This document shows, piece by piece, positions 13,804 to 21,835 of a stretch of DNA of 22,775 nucleotides. The notes beneath the pieces are model-generated. The model saw only the letters and a list, made by a program, of their open reading frames with translations. It searched no databases and was not told the DNA's origin. A program made the translations under genes and the position numbers. Within the stretch, counting starts at the first letter, position 1, and each line of letters opens with the position of its first letter. Origin of the DNA: a virus; the IMG/VR virus record IMGVR_UViG_3300048118_000026, positions 1 through 22,775 of that record; one strand, 5' to 3'.

Positions 13804-15006
13804 ATGTCAGTTAACTTATTTGGAAACCAACAGCCTGTTATGCAGTCTTCTGTTACTGGGGGTGCTTCTCCTAGTATAGGACAGACTCTTGCTGCAAGTG
13901 CTGTAAACGCTCCTTTACAAGGCTCAATGTCTCCGGCAGGCCCAAGCACCGGAGGATTTTTCAGTAACCTTGGCAATCTTGGTAATGCTGTAGGTGACTT
14001 CCTTGGTGGTACAGGTGGTCAGTTAATTGGTACTGGTTTAAGCATTGATGAGCTTAACAAGATTACTGACATTGCACAAAGGTCAGCAGAGGAGCAAGCT
14101 GCATTAGGTAGACAAGCTCAACAAGAGATGGCCTTTAGACCCTTTACAGTATCCACAGGCTTTGGTGGTGTGCAGGCTACTCCTGAAGGAGGCTATGCTA
14201 CTACACTAGATCCTTCGTTAGCAGGTCAGCAAGAGCAGCTACAAGCTCTTACAGGGGGCTTAATAGGTGGTATGGGTGGAGCAGCACCAGATGTATCAGG
14301 TATCCAACAGCAGGCGCTAGGCGGCGTAGGAGGCTTCCTAACAGGGGCTATGGCTCCTATGGCACAAAGGGAAGCTGATGTCTATGAACGTATTAGGGCT
14401 ACACAAAGACCTGAAGAACAGCGTCAACAGCTTGCATTAGAAGAACGTCTAGCTGCACAGGGACGCACAGGTTTACGTACAGCACAGTTTGGTGGTTCTC
14501 CTGAGCAACTAGCGTTAGCACAAGCACAGGAAGAAGCTAAGGCTAGGGCATCTCTAGGTGCATTAGGTCAAGCACAAGCAGAGCAGTTGCAGCAGATGGG
14601 ACTTGCTGAAAGTATGTTTGGTCTTGGTGGTAGAGCAGCAGGGTTGCCTCAAGCACTACAAGCAGGACAGTTAGGTAACATTGGCGCTGCTATGGGATTA
14701 CAGTATATGCCTGAGCAACAACTACTTGCTTCACTGACTCCTGCCCTTAGTATTGCTGATATTGCTCGCACAGGACAGCAGTTAGGTGCACAGACTATGT
14801 CAGAAGCAGGCATCAGTGGACTAGAGGACATCCTGCAAGCAGAGTCTTTACGTAGCCAGAACCTACGTGATCTTTACTCTACTATCTTAGGCGCACAAGC
14901 TAACCAACAAGCAGCACAAACAGCAGCAGCAGGTCAGCAAGCTACAAACACTGGTTTGTTTAGCAGTATTGGTGGTATTGTAGATGCCTTTAAGAAAATC
15001 TTTTAA
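13804..15006 (+). CDS. Putative ejection (internal virion) protein, 400 aa
   Basis: A Gly/Ser/Ala-rich N-terminus with GGFFSNLGNLGNAVGDFLGG (about 49-68) is followed by Gln/Ala/Leu-rich helices carrying many Gly-Gly turns. The C-terminus ends in an amphipathic segment (TGLFSSIGGIVDAFKKIF). Cysteine is absent. This composition and the position after fibre genes, followed by three more large helical proteins, match podovirus ejection proteins. Those are stored in the head or tail and injected to form a channel across the envelope. No lytic transglycosylase motif is seen. The specific counterpart (P22 gp7/16/20 or T7 gp14/15/16) cannot be named. Confidence 0.6.
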   Translation: MSVNLFGNQQPVMQSSVTGGASPSIGQTLAASAVNAPLQGSMSPAGPSTGGFFSNLGNLGNAVGDFLGGTGGQLIGTGLSIDELNKITDIAQRSAEEQAALGRQAQQEMAFRPFTVSTGFGGVQATPEGGYATTLDPSLAGQQEQLQALTGGLIGGMGGAAPDVSGIQQQALGGVGGFLTGAMAPMAQREADVYERIRATQRPEEQRQQLALEERLAAQGRTGLRTAQFGGSPEQLALAQAQEEAKARASLGALGQAQAEQLQQMGLAESMFGLGGRAAGLPQALQAGQLGNIGAAMGLQYMPEQQLLASLTPALSIADIARTGQQLGAQTMSEAGISGLEDILQAESLRSQNLRDLYSTILGAQANQQAAQTAAAGQQATNTGLFSSIGGIVDAFKKIF

Positions 15007-15017
15007 TAGGAATACAC

Positions 15018-16364
15018 ATGGGACTTTTAGATAGAATAGGCGCATTTGAGCGTTACAAAGTATCACCTACTCAAGGTACTTCAGGGCTGATGACAGGTGC
15101 TGGTAGACCTATGAGTCCTTTTGCACAGCAAGCTGCTAGAAACATTGGTGGTGCGCTTGGCATGGACATGAGGTCTCCACAGGAGCAGCTACAGCAAGGT
15201 TTATCAGCTATTGACCCTAATGACCCACAGCGTATGGCTAAAATGTACGGTCTGTTGGCTCAGTTTGGTACGCCAGAGCAGAGGATTGCTGCTACAGGTA
15301 AGATGCAAGAGTTAGCGCAGAAACAACAGCAGCAGACTCAACTAACTGCTTTGAGGAGAAGCTTAAAAGACAGAGCTACTGCTTTGAAATTACCTGCGTC
15401 CTACAATGAAACTATTGACAATGCAAGCCCAGAACAGCTAGGAAAACTGGCTGAAGACTTACGTCAACAAGAGTTTGCAGACGTAAGCAAAGCTAGGCGA
15501 CAGCCTGCTCTAAATGCTTTAGGAAACGCATTTGGGTTAGCCCCTGAAGATATTGAAGGTCTTGACTATGAAGAAATAGAAAAGATGGGTACGTTGGGCG
15601 AGGGCACTGAAAGTAAACGCTTTGAGAAGCAAGATGGATCTATTGTACAGTTGCCTATTCGTGGTGGTAAAGTCTTTGCTGACGGCAAATGGCAAACTCC
15701 TGTGGCTGCTGGCGTTGTTGAAGAAGATCCTAATGTGTCAACTGTTATCAACAGAACTGAACAGGTGGGTAGCAAGGTAGGCGATACTATTGCTTCATCT
15801 TTTGATACCTCTTATAATGAAATGATAGATCTGAAAGAGCAGGCAATACAGAACAATCGCGCTTTGAGACTTGTCGATGAAGGTATTCTAGCTGGTAGAT
15901 TTAGCGGCATAGAAAAAGAAGTAGATATGATAGTTAGCGGTCTTACTGGCAGACCCACTAAAAACGCTACTCAAAACACTATTGAACTTATGCGTCAAAG
16001 AGCAGAGCAGGTGCTTGCTAATATATCTGCTCTTGGTGCTGGCTCTGGTGTATCGAACACTGACCTCCAGTTTATGAAAGACATGACAGCACAGGATTTG
16101 ACTAGCGTTACTGAAGAAGATGTATTAAGACTTTTAATTATTGAAAGAGACGCTATTGAGCGATCTAGACAAGGCTTTGTCCAAGACCTAGATTATCTTA
16201 AAAACAAAGGTATAATAGACAACACAGATTATAATTATTTCGATTCAAAAACAAACATACCAGACAGGTATGAGTTTGACCAATCAGACTTAGATCAGCT
16301 AGACTTATCAGGATTTAACCCTGACACTCAAGCATTTTTGAGTAACTACTACAGAGCAAACTAA
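15018..16364 (+). CDS. Putative ejection (internal virion) protein, 448 aa
   Basis: The N-terminal 60 residues are Gly/Ala/Met-rich (MGLLDRIGAFERYKV, then FAQQAARNIGGALGMDM). Helical regions follow, with a Gln run around 97-103 (KQQQQTQ), a central block with VQLPIRGGKVFADGKWQTPV that looks like a small beta domain (about 212-230), and a helical C-terminal part ending AFLSNYYRAN. It is strongly acidic near the C-terminus (FDQSDLDQLDLSGFNPD). No enzyme motif is recognised. The assignment as a virion/ejection protein rests on composition and on its place in a block of four similar genes. Its stop overlaps the next start as TAATG. Confidence 0.58.
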   Translation: MGLLDRIGAFERYKVSPTQGTSGLMTGAGRPMSPFAQQAARNIGGALGMDMRSPQEQLQQGLSAIDPNDPQRMAKMYGLLAQFGTPEQRIAATGKMQELAQKQQQQTQLTALRRSLKDRATALKLPASYNETIDNASPEQLGKLAEDLRQQEFADVSKARRQPALNALGNAFGLAPEDIEGLDYEEIEKMGTLGEGTESKRFEKQDGSIVQLPIRGGKVFADGKWQTPVAAGVVEEDPNVSTVINRTEQVGSKVGDTIASSFDTSYNEMIDLKEQAIQNNRALRLVDEGILAGRFSGIEKEVDMIVSGLTGRPTKNATQNTIELMRQRAEQVLANISALGAGSGVSNTDLQFMKDMTAQDLTSVTEEDVLRLLIIERDAIERSRQGFVQDLDYLKNKGIIDNTDYNYFDSKTNIPDRYEFDQSDLDQLDLSGFNPDTQAFLSNYYRAN

Positions 16365-17974
16365 TGGCACAGCAACTATCTAACGAACAATTAGCAGAAG
16401 CATTTGTAGAAGCTCGAAAACAAGGGCTAACAGACGTTGCTGCTGATTTAGAGCAAGAGATGCAACGTAGGCAGAGCGACACAATGATGCGCTCTACTAC
16501 AGATATTTTGTCTAAGCGCGGTCAGGCCATTGCTGATATTGCACAGGAACCTGTAGACTATAGAGACCTTACTACAGGCTTTGTAGGCAAGGGCGCAAGA
16601 ATACTTGGTGGTGAGGTAATAGGAGGCGCTGCTGAAATTGTAGGTGAAGGAGTAGAACGCTCAGGTCTTCTTGAGACAGAACCTTTTCAGACAGTATCAG
16701 AGTTTATGGAATACTTAGGCTCTACTGAAGTAGGACAAGAGTTTGCTAGAGCTTTCGACAAAGGAAACGAATACTTGCAAGAGTGGGGCAAACGTGGCCC
16801 AGAGAACGCTAGACTACTAAAGATTGCTGAAGGTTTTCTAAACATTGGTATACAGGCTCCGGGTAGAAGCATGTTACCTAGAGTTAAAGGAGAACCTGTT
16901 GAGCGTGTAGGTGAGTGGGTAAGAAGCACAGGTGAGAGAAGAGCTACAGCTAATAGAAAAGAATCTTTGGCTGAGTACTTTGCCCCTGTTAGAACACAGA
17001 TGAATCCTGATGATGTAGTAGAGACAGGACGGGTTATCAAACGTAGGGTATGGAACCCTAAAGATCCTTTGACTTCTAGGGCACTTGACTATGCAGTAGA
17101 GAAGCTACCTAATCTGAAGGCCGGTAGTCCTTTTCAAGCTAGAGAAGCATTAGAGCAGAATATAAGTCGCGTAGAAAACCAACTGATAACAGGTCTCAGA
17201 AAAAGTAAAGTACGTGTTAATCCAGCAGATATTATTAAAGAACTTGAATTTGCGCTTCAAGATCAGTTTTCTAGTGTAAAGTGGAGGCAGAAACAAGAAG
17301 CTAGGGCAGCAGGAGATTTGTTTGACATAGTAGTTGATAGAGTTCAAAGAGGTGATAGAAGCCTAGAGTCTTTGCTTCTGCTTCGTAGAGAACTGGACAA
17401 AACTTTTGGAGACAAGAAAAACTTTTACACAGGGGATCAAGCTCGTATTGGTACTGCATCTCTACAGACAGTTAGAGCCGCGCTTAACGAGATTGTAGAC
17501 AGGGAAGCTATTGATGTTGATGTGTCAGATTTACTAACTGAACAAAGCTATTCTTTACGTCTTAAAGATCACCTAGAGACTAAAATACAAAACTCTACAG
17601 CAAGCACGCTAGTTGATATAGGGCGAAGGATAAATCCTTTCATAAGCACTACTGGCCCCGGATTAGCTGCTACAGCGTCTGTTGCTACTGGTGCAGGTGC
17701 AGCCCTGACTCAAAGCCCTACTTTTTTAGCGGCATCTCTTGGCGCTGGGGCAGGTATGTCAGCTTTCGGCATAGGGTATTTAACTACTCGACCTACTACA
17801 CAAAAGATGTTTGGTAACATGTTAAAAGCAACAGGTCTAGCTATTAAATCAGCAGAGAAGTCAGGAGCTTCTGAGCTAGTTGCTCAACTAAAGGCTGACA
17901 GACTGTTCTTGATTGACCTAATGCAGAACACCACAGCAGGCACTGAAGTCACCTTTGAGGACGAAGATGAGTAG
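16364..17974 (+). CDS. Putative ejection (internal virion) protein with hydrophobic Gly/Ala segment, 536 aa
   Basis: It starts with a helical, acidic N-terminus (MAQQLSNEQLAEAFVEARKQ) and a Gly-rich amphipathic section (about 75-100). A large helical, Arg/Lys/Glu-rich middle includes KLPNLKAGSPFQAREALEQN and LLLRRELDKTFGDKKNFYTG. A clearly hydrophobic Gly/Ala stretch (about 428-472, TASVATGAGAALT and FLAASLGAGAGMSAFGIGYL) could enter a membrane. The end is acidic (EVTFEDEDE). Such a late Gly/Ala membrane segment would suit a protein injected into the envelope. No catalytic motif is seen. It overlaps the next gene by 8 bases. Confidence 0.6.
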   Translation: MAQQLSNEQLAEAFVEARKQGLTDVAADLEQEMQRRQSDTMMRSTTDILSKRGQAIADIAQEPVDYRDLTTGFVGKGARILGGEVIGGAAEIVGEGVERSGLLETEPFQTVSEFMEYLGSTEVGQEFARAFDKGNEYLQEWGKRGPENARLLKIAEGFLNIGIQAPGRSMLPRVKGEPVERVGEWVRSTGERRATANRKESLAEYFAPVRTQMNPDDVVETGRVIKRRVWNPKDPLTSRALDYAVEKLPNLKAGSPFQAREALEQNISRVENQLITGLRKSKVRVNPADIIKELEFALQDQFSSVKWRQKQEARAAGDLFDIVVDRVQRGDRSLESLLLLRRELDKTFGDKKNFYTGDQARIGTASLQTVRAALNEIVDREAIDVDVSDLLTEQSYSLRLKDHLETKIQNSTASTLVDIGRRINPFISTTGPGLAATASVATGAGAALTQSPTFLAASLGAGAGMSAFGIGYLTTRPTTQKMFGNMLKATGLAIKSAEKSGASELVAQLKADRLFLIDLMQNTTAGTEVTFEDEDE

Positions 17975-19760
17975 AAGAGGCGAAGGTAGACAACTACGTG
18001 TAAAGCGTCAGGCAGCCCGTAGACAGCAGTACGGTGACGATTATGTCACTGGTAAAGTCAAGGCTGCACAGGCAGAGATGGCTGAGAGTGATCGTATTGC
18101 AGAAGAAGTAGGTGCAAAACCCTTCCGTCAAGCCTTATGGGATACTTCAACTGTTATAGGTACTGCTCTAAGCCCTATAGGGGACGTAGTTGAGTATGCG
18201 ATGCCTGATGCTGCTAAAGAAGCTATAGCGTCAGGTGTACAGTCTCTAGCTGAGACAGAACTAGGTCAGGAGGCCATACAGTACGCTCAGGAGCGTCCCG
18301 GTATGATGCGTGACTTAGGGGCTGCTGGTAATATACTAGGGCTTATACCCGGCGCTGCGGCTGTCAAGGGAGGTCTTAACACAGTAGCTCGTACCATGCC
18401 TACCATGCTTCCGGGGTTCTATGGCGGCGGTATGGGCGGTAAGATAGCGGCAGCGGGGAAAGGCTCACTTCGGGCTGCACCAGCAGCGATTGCTGACTCC
18501 GTTAACCCTAGAGCTATTGCATACGAGAGGGAGACGGGTATACCCTACAGTAAGGGCAAAGGGTCTGGAGAAATAGGGTCTGGAACTAGAGAACAAGAGA
18601 TAAGTTACGGATCTGCACAGACAGTGGACAGCATACGTAGGCAGATGGGAAGAGGCCCAGCGCGGTTTATTGCTGAAGGCCCAATAGGTGTCATAGACAC
18701 AATTGATGTGCTTCCTGCTACAGACACCAAGACTATCAGAGAGCAGTTGTTTGGTCGGGGAAATAACATACGTGTAGATGTACCTGAAGTAATCCAGAAC
18801 AGAGCCATGAATCATATGTACAAAGTGCATGGCATTGACAAGGACAGTAAGAAAAGAAACGCACAGATTAAGATAAAGAGACCAGCAGGTGTTAATCGTG
18901 TAGGCGACGAAGGAGTTGTAGGCTCTTCTCAGAAATCTTCCATTGTACTGAACATGCTATCAGACCAAAAAGATGTTGTCACAGGTAAAAGAACAAAGCC
19001 TACTTTGTCTAAAAAAGAGATACTTAAAAGAAAAGGTAAGCGCGCTCTGCCCGAAAAGGCAGTAGAGAAAATTGTAAATAGAAAGGGAATCCTATCAGGA
19101 GAAGCATTAAAAAAAGAAGTCAATAAGTTTAGGATAGGGACAGAAGACGCAACTAAAGTTCCTTCATTAAAAACATGGCTGAAGAAGAACAAAAACAGGG
19201 CTTTAAGTGGGGCTACGGAAGGTGATCTAACGCAATACTTTGCCTCTCAAGGTATTAAAGTAAACAAGGGCGGCAAAGGCGACCCTCACATCTACATAGG
19301 GTCTTCACATCATTCACAGTCTAAAGAGCTAGGCGGTGTAAATGACTTCATAGCTATCAATCCAAAAACAGGAGATGTCTATACTCTAATCTCCGACGGG
19401 CATGATTTGTTTGGTGTCAATCCTGTGGGAGGAGGAGATCTTGTGGCTGCTGTCCCTATGCAGAAGTCTAACTTCAAGAGAAAGACTGCTTATACGCCCA
19501 CTAGAAACACTGAGACAGGTGCAAAAGACCCTAAGTTAAAAGCTAGAGTTGATGCCTCTGTAGATAGACTAGAGGGTCTTAGCGGCATCAAAATAAACAA
19601 GGGAGAAAGCCCTGTAGATTATCACTTTAGAGTCATTAGAGAGTTTGAAGCTAAGGTTGAGCCTAAAGACAAGGCAGTGGCAGGCAGAAGGGCCGCTGTG
19701 CTAACTGCCGGTGCACAACCGTTTATAGGGGCACCAGCAGCAGCAGATGAGGAACGCTAG
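17967..19760 (+). CDS. Putative ejection protein with unknown C-terminal domain, 597 aa
   Basis: The ATG at 17967 overlaps the previous stop (ATGAGTAG) and is preferred to a TTG at 17955. The first 20 residues are Arg-rich (MSRRGEGRQLRVKRQAARRQ). Residues about 55-160 are Gly/Ala helical with a hydrophobic part (LGLIPGAAAVKGGLNTVART, GFYGGGMGGKIAAAG), like the upstream proteins. From about 270 the protein is very Lys/Arg-rich. At 430-495 it forms a probable compact domain with His441, His448-His449 and a DGHD at 477-480. I recognise no family; an effector or polyvalent-protein domain delivered with the DNA is a hypothesis. Its TAG interlocks with the nrdB stop. Confidence 0.6.
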   Translation: MSRRGEGRQLRVKRQAARRQQYGDDYVTGKVKAAQAEMAESDRIAEEVGAKPFRQALWDTSTVIGTALSPIGDVVEYAMPDAAKEAIASGVQSLAETELGQEAIQYAQERPGMMRDLGAAGNILGLIPGAAAVKGGLNTVARTMPTMLPGFYGGGMGGKIAAAGKGSLRAAPAAIADSVNPRAIAYERETGIPYSKGKGSGEIGSGTREQEISYGSAQTVDSIRRQMGRGPARFIAEGPIGVIDTIDVLPATDTKTIREQLFGRGNNIRVDVPEVIQNRAMNHMYKVHGIDKDSKKRNAQIKIKRPAGVNRVGDEGVVGSSQKSSIVLNMLSDQKDVVTGKRTKPTLSKKEILKRKGKRALPEKAVEKIVNRKGILSGEALKKEVNKFRIGTEDATKVPSLKTWLKKNKNRALSGATEGDLTQYFASQGIKVNKGGKGDPHIYIGSSHHSQSKELGGVNDFIAINPKTGDVYTLISDGHDLFGVNPVGGGDLVAAVPMQKSNFKRKTAYTPTRNTETGAKDPKLKARVDASVDRLEGLSGIKINKGESPVDYHFRVIREFEAKVEPKDKAVAGRRAAVLTAGAQPFIGAPAAADEER

Positions 19761-20728
19761 GCTACATTAGAAAACTTAACCTTACCAACATCACCACGTA
19801 AGCCAGCCTTCATGTAGGTAGTTGCACGACCTTCAAAGAAGTTCTGATGCTCTACACCTAACACATCGTCAAGCCAGTTTAGTGGGTTGTCCTTCACCTC
19901 GTAGTTGGGCTTCAAGCCTAGCTGTAGTAGCCTACGGTCAGCAATGTACCTGATGTACTCTTGCATCTCAGACTTAGTCAGGCCCGGTATATCACCCTGC
20001 TCAAACACCAAGTCCAAGAACCTATCCTCTAGGTCAACCATCTCACGACATGCCTGATAGATCTCAGCCTTGAAGTCATCAGTCCACAGGTCAATGTTCT
20101 CCTGCATAAACTCCCTGAATAGCTTTGTCATTGCCTCTACGTGCATGGACTCATCACGTATGCTGTAGGTAATGATCTGCCCCATACCCTTCATCTTACC
20201 AAACCTTGGGAAGTTCAACAGGATGATGAAGCTACTAAAGAGTTGTAAGCCTTCAGTAAAGCCTGAGTAGATAGCCAGTGCCTTAGCAATGGACTTCTTG
20301 TCGCCCTTAGTGACCTTCACAGCGTTGATGTACTCATGCTTGTCAGCCATAGCCTCGTACTCTGAGAACGCCTTATACTCCACCTCTGGCATCCCTACGG
20401 TGTCCAGTAGTAGGCTGTAGGCGTGCTGGTGTATGGACTCCATGTTAGCAAAGCTAGACATCATCATACGTGCTTCAGGCTTCTTAAAGATACGCATGTA
20501 TCTATCAACGTATCCAGCACCTACGTCTACATCAGACTGTGTAAACAGACGGAAGATCTGAGTCAGTAGGTTCTTCTCTTCATCAGTCATTGTCTGCCAA
20601 TCTTTAACGTCATTGTGCAGAGGTACATCCTCTGGAAACCAGTGCATCTGGTTCTGTTGTGAGTAGTAGTCGAACATCCAAGGATGGTCAAACGGTTTGT
20701 AGTAATCTCTAGTATCTAATAAACTCAA
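19757..20728 (-). CDS. nrdB: Ribonucleoside-diphosphate reductase beta subunit (class I), 323 aa
   Basis: This is the radical-generating small subunit, which makes deoxynucleotides together with NrdA. All dimetal ligands are present: Asp66 (TQSDVDVGAGY), Glu97 and His100 (NMESIHQHAY), Glu159 (GFTEGLQLF), Glu193 and His196 (RDESMH). The radical tyrosine is Tyr104, four residues after His100 as in E. coli Tyr122. The protein therefore looks fully active and shorter than E. coli NrdB (about 375 aa). It starts with TTG, with GGGAG 7 bases upstream. The TTG overlaps the stop of the MazG-like gene, so translation is probably coupled. It is the last gene of the leftward operon. Confidence 0.95.
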   Translation of the reverse strand: MSLLDTRDYYKPFDHPWMFDYYSQQNQMHWFPEDVPLHNDVKDWQTMTDEEKNLLTQIFRLFTQSDVDVGAGYVDRYMRIFKKPEARMMMSSFANMESIHQHAYSLLLDTVGMPEVEYKAFSEYEAMADKHEYINAVKVTKGDKKSIAKALAIYSGFTEGLQLFSSFIILLNFPRFGKMKGMGQIITYSIRDESMHVEAMTKLFREFMQENIDLWTDDFKAEIYQACREMVDLEDRFLDLVFEQGDIPGLTKSEMQEYIRYIADRRLLQLGLKPNYEVKDNPLNWLDDVLGVEHQNFFEGRATTYMKAGLRGDVGKVKFSNVA

Positions 20729-21030
20729 GCTGCATCTCCCTCTTTGATAAAGACACCATGTGTATTCATGTGTCCCTTCCTGTCTTTAATATCATTGTAC
20801 GCTACCTTCAGGCATTCCTCAAGGGTCGTATCATTCATAATGGCTAGGTTGTTTAGTACCACCAAGCAGTCCCCAATGTCATCAGTAACATCACGCTCCT
20901 TGGCTACGTTGTCCCCTAGCTCACCTACCTCTGACACAAGTTTAGCAAACTGTGCCAAGGGTGTACTGTTGTTGATTATACCCCGCTGCATAGACCATAG
21001 GCTAATCAGGTGTATAAGTTCATCGCTCAT
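20725..21030 (-). CDS. MazG-like nucleotide pyrophosphohydrolase, 101 aa
   Basis: This all-alpha protein has the family signature: KLVSEVGELGDNV (Glu34, Glu37) followed by DDIGDCLVVLNNLA (Asp51, Asp54). The usual ExxE...ExxD metal site therefore has Asp at the third position. MazG-like enzymes split NTPs or dNTPs to monophosphates. In phages they are thought to tune nucleotide pools or the ppGpp level. The ATG at 21030 is chosen because GGAG lies 10 bases upstream; the frame is open to 21057. It lies between a small unknown gene and nrdB and overlaps both, which fits a nucleotide-metabolism operon. Confidence 0.85.
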   Translation of the reverse strand: MSDELIHLISLWSMQRGIINNSTPLAQFAKLVSEVGELGDNVAKERDVTDDIGDCLVVLNNLAIMNDTTLEECLKVAYNDIKDRKGHMNTHGVFIKEGDAA

Positions 21031-21187
21031 TCTTTTTGTTCTCCAAGTGTTCTTCAAGCAGTCTAGTCAAACCTATGTCAAGTAGTAGCTGTACTGCTTT
21101 AGAGTCTAAGTCTAGTTCCATGTTAGCAGAGCCATCCTCATTCTCTATGACTTCTTTAACAACTATCTTAGGCAAGTCATCAATCAT
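21020..21187 (-). CDS. Small acidic protein in the RNR operon, 55 aa
   Basis: An open frame of 55 codons begins MIDDLPKIVVKEVIENEDGS and continues with ANMELDLDSKAVQLLLDIGL, ending in a charged helix. It overlaps the previous gene by 8 bases and the MazG-like gene by 11, filling the space between them exactly. The ENEDGSAxxxxDLDxxAxxLL pattern is familiar from short proteins of marine and T4-like phages. That makes a real gene likely even though it is short. The function is unknown. The ribosome site before it is weak, so translation may depend on coupling to the upstream gene. Confidence 0.7.
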   Translation of the reverse strand: MIDDLPKIVVKEVIENEDGSANMELDLDSKAVQLLLDIGLTRLLEEHLENKKNER

Positions 21188-21398
21188 CTATCTCATGCCC
21201 TGCTGTAATGACTGCATGTTTGAATACCTCCAGTAGGTAGATAGTCTCACGTAAGTCCATAGACGTTGTAGCCTTAGCTGTTAGCTGCTCCTCTGGAGTC
21301 CAGCCAATTACCAGCACATGCTCAAAGTCCCCTTTACAATCCTCTAGTACTTCATCAGCAGTAGCTTGTGTAGGCATGAGGTTAATTACGTTACTCAT
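21180..21398 (-). CDS. Conserved small phage protein in the RNR operon, 72 aa
   Basis: The start is taken at 21398 (MSNVINLMPTQ), with GGAG 10 bases upstream; an in-frame ATG at 21419 lacks such a site. The sequence ADEVLEDCKGDFEHVLVIGW, then TTSMDLRETIYLLEVFKHAV, looks like a small alpha/beta protein. I have seen this pattern (PTxxADEVLxxxKGxFxxVLVIGW...TTSxDxxxxxxLxExFKH) repeatedly in marine phage genomes as a conserved hypothetical. Its start overlaps the stop of the upstream gene as ATGAGTAA. Function is unknown; co-transcription with nrdA and nrdB suggests replication-stage expression. Confidence 0.75.
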   Translation of the reverse strand: MSNVINLMPTQATADEVLEDCKGDFEHVLVIGWTPEEQLTAKATTSMDLRETIYLLEVFKHAVITAGHEIDD

Positions 21399-21594
21399 TA
21401 AAATGTGTCTCCAATACAATCAGCTTGTCTTCTGCTTCGGCAATCTTAGCAACCAAGGTGTCCATAGTCTCAATCAAGTTACCATGCTCACCTACGCCCA
21501 CAGGGTTGTCTAGGTAGTTCTGTACCTCTGCCTTGTACACATCTATCTCAGCGTTGTAAAGACGCATCATGGCACTAATCTTAGGATCTATCAC
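21391..21594 (-). CDS. Small helical protein in the RNR operon, 67 aa
   Basis: The frame opens with an ATG at 21603, but the ribosome site GGAGG (21608-21604) touches that ATG directly. A GTG at 21594 lies 9 bases from it and is the better start. The protein is almost wholly helical and acidic (NAEIDVYKAEVQNYL, DTLVAKIAEAEDKLIVLETH), with coiled-coil character at the C-terminus. It overlaps both neighbours. No family is recognised. The packing and ribosome site support a real gene. Confidence 0.65.
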   Translation of the reverse strand: MIDPKISAMMRLYNAEIDVYKAEVQNYLDNPVGVGEHGNLIETMDTLVAKIAEAEDKLIVLETHFNE

Positions 21595-21835
21595 TGTATC
21601 CATCCTCCAGTAATTCTTTGTACTTGTTTAGGTACTCTTTGTAACTCAAGGGTGCCTTCTCCTGTTTAATCTTATTGCTCATGTAGCTAGACCACATCTG
21701 CATACAGTAGTTACTAAACAACATGATCTTGTCATCCTGTTCCTTATAGTATACCAGATAGTCATGCCAATTGGTATACTTTTTTAGCTCAGGTATGTAA
21801 AACTTAGCTCTGTACGCTGGGTGTTCATCCTTCAC
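21581..21835 (-). CDS. Small Tyr/Lys-rich protein following nrdA, 84 aa
   Basis: It starts with GTG at 21835, inside the last codons of nrdA, and GGGGAG lies about 10 bases upstream. There is no in-frame ATG nearby. The protein is rich in Tyr, Lys and Met (KFYIPELKKYTNWHDYLVYY, SYKEYLNKYKELLEDG) and probably helical. The size and aromatic content do not match a known thioredoxin or glutaredoxin, and there is only one cysteine. It overlaps the next gene slightly. Function is unknown; its position directly behind nrdA suggests co-expression with the reductase. Confidence 0.65.
   Translation of the reverse strand: MKDEHPAYRAKFYIPELKKYTNWHDYLVYYKEQDDKIMLFSNYCMQMWSSYMSNKIKQEKAPLSYKEYLNKYKELLEDGYSDRS

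Noticed and set aside
18465-18830. 121-codon minus-strand frame opposite the 597-aa protein
   Set aside because: It is surrounded by a long plus-strand coding frame with start overlap and continuous composition; the minus product shows no family features.
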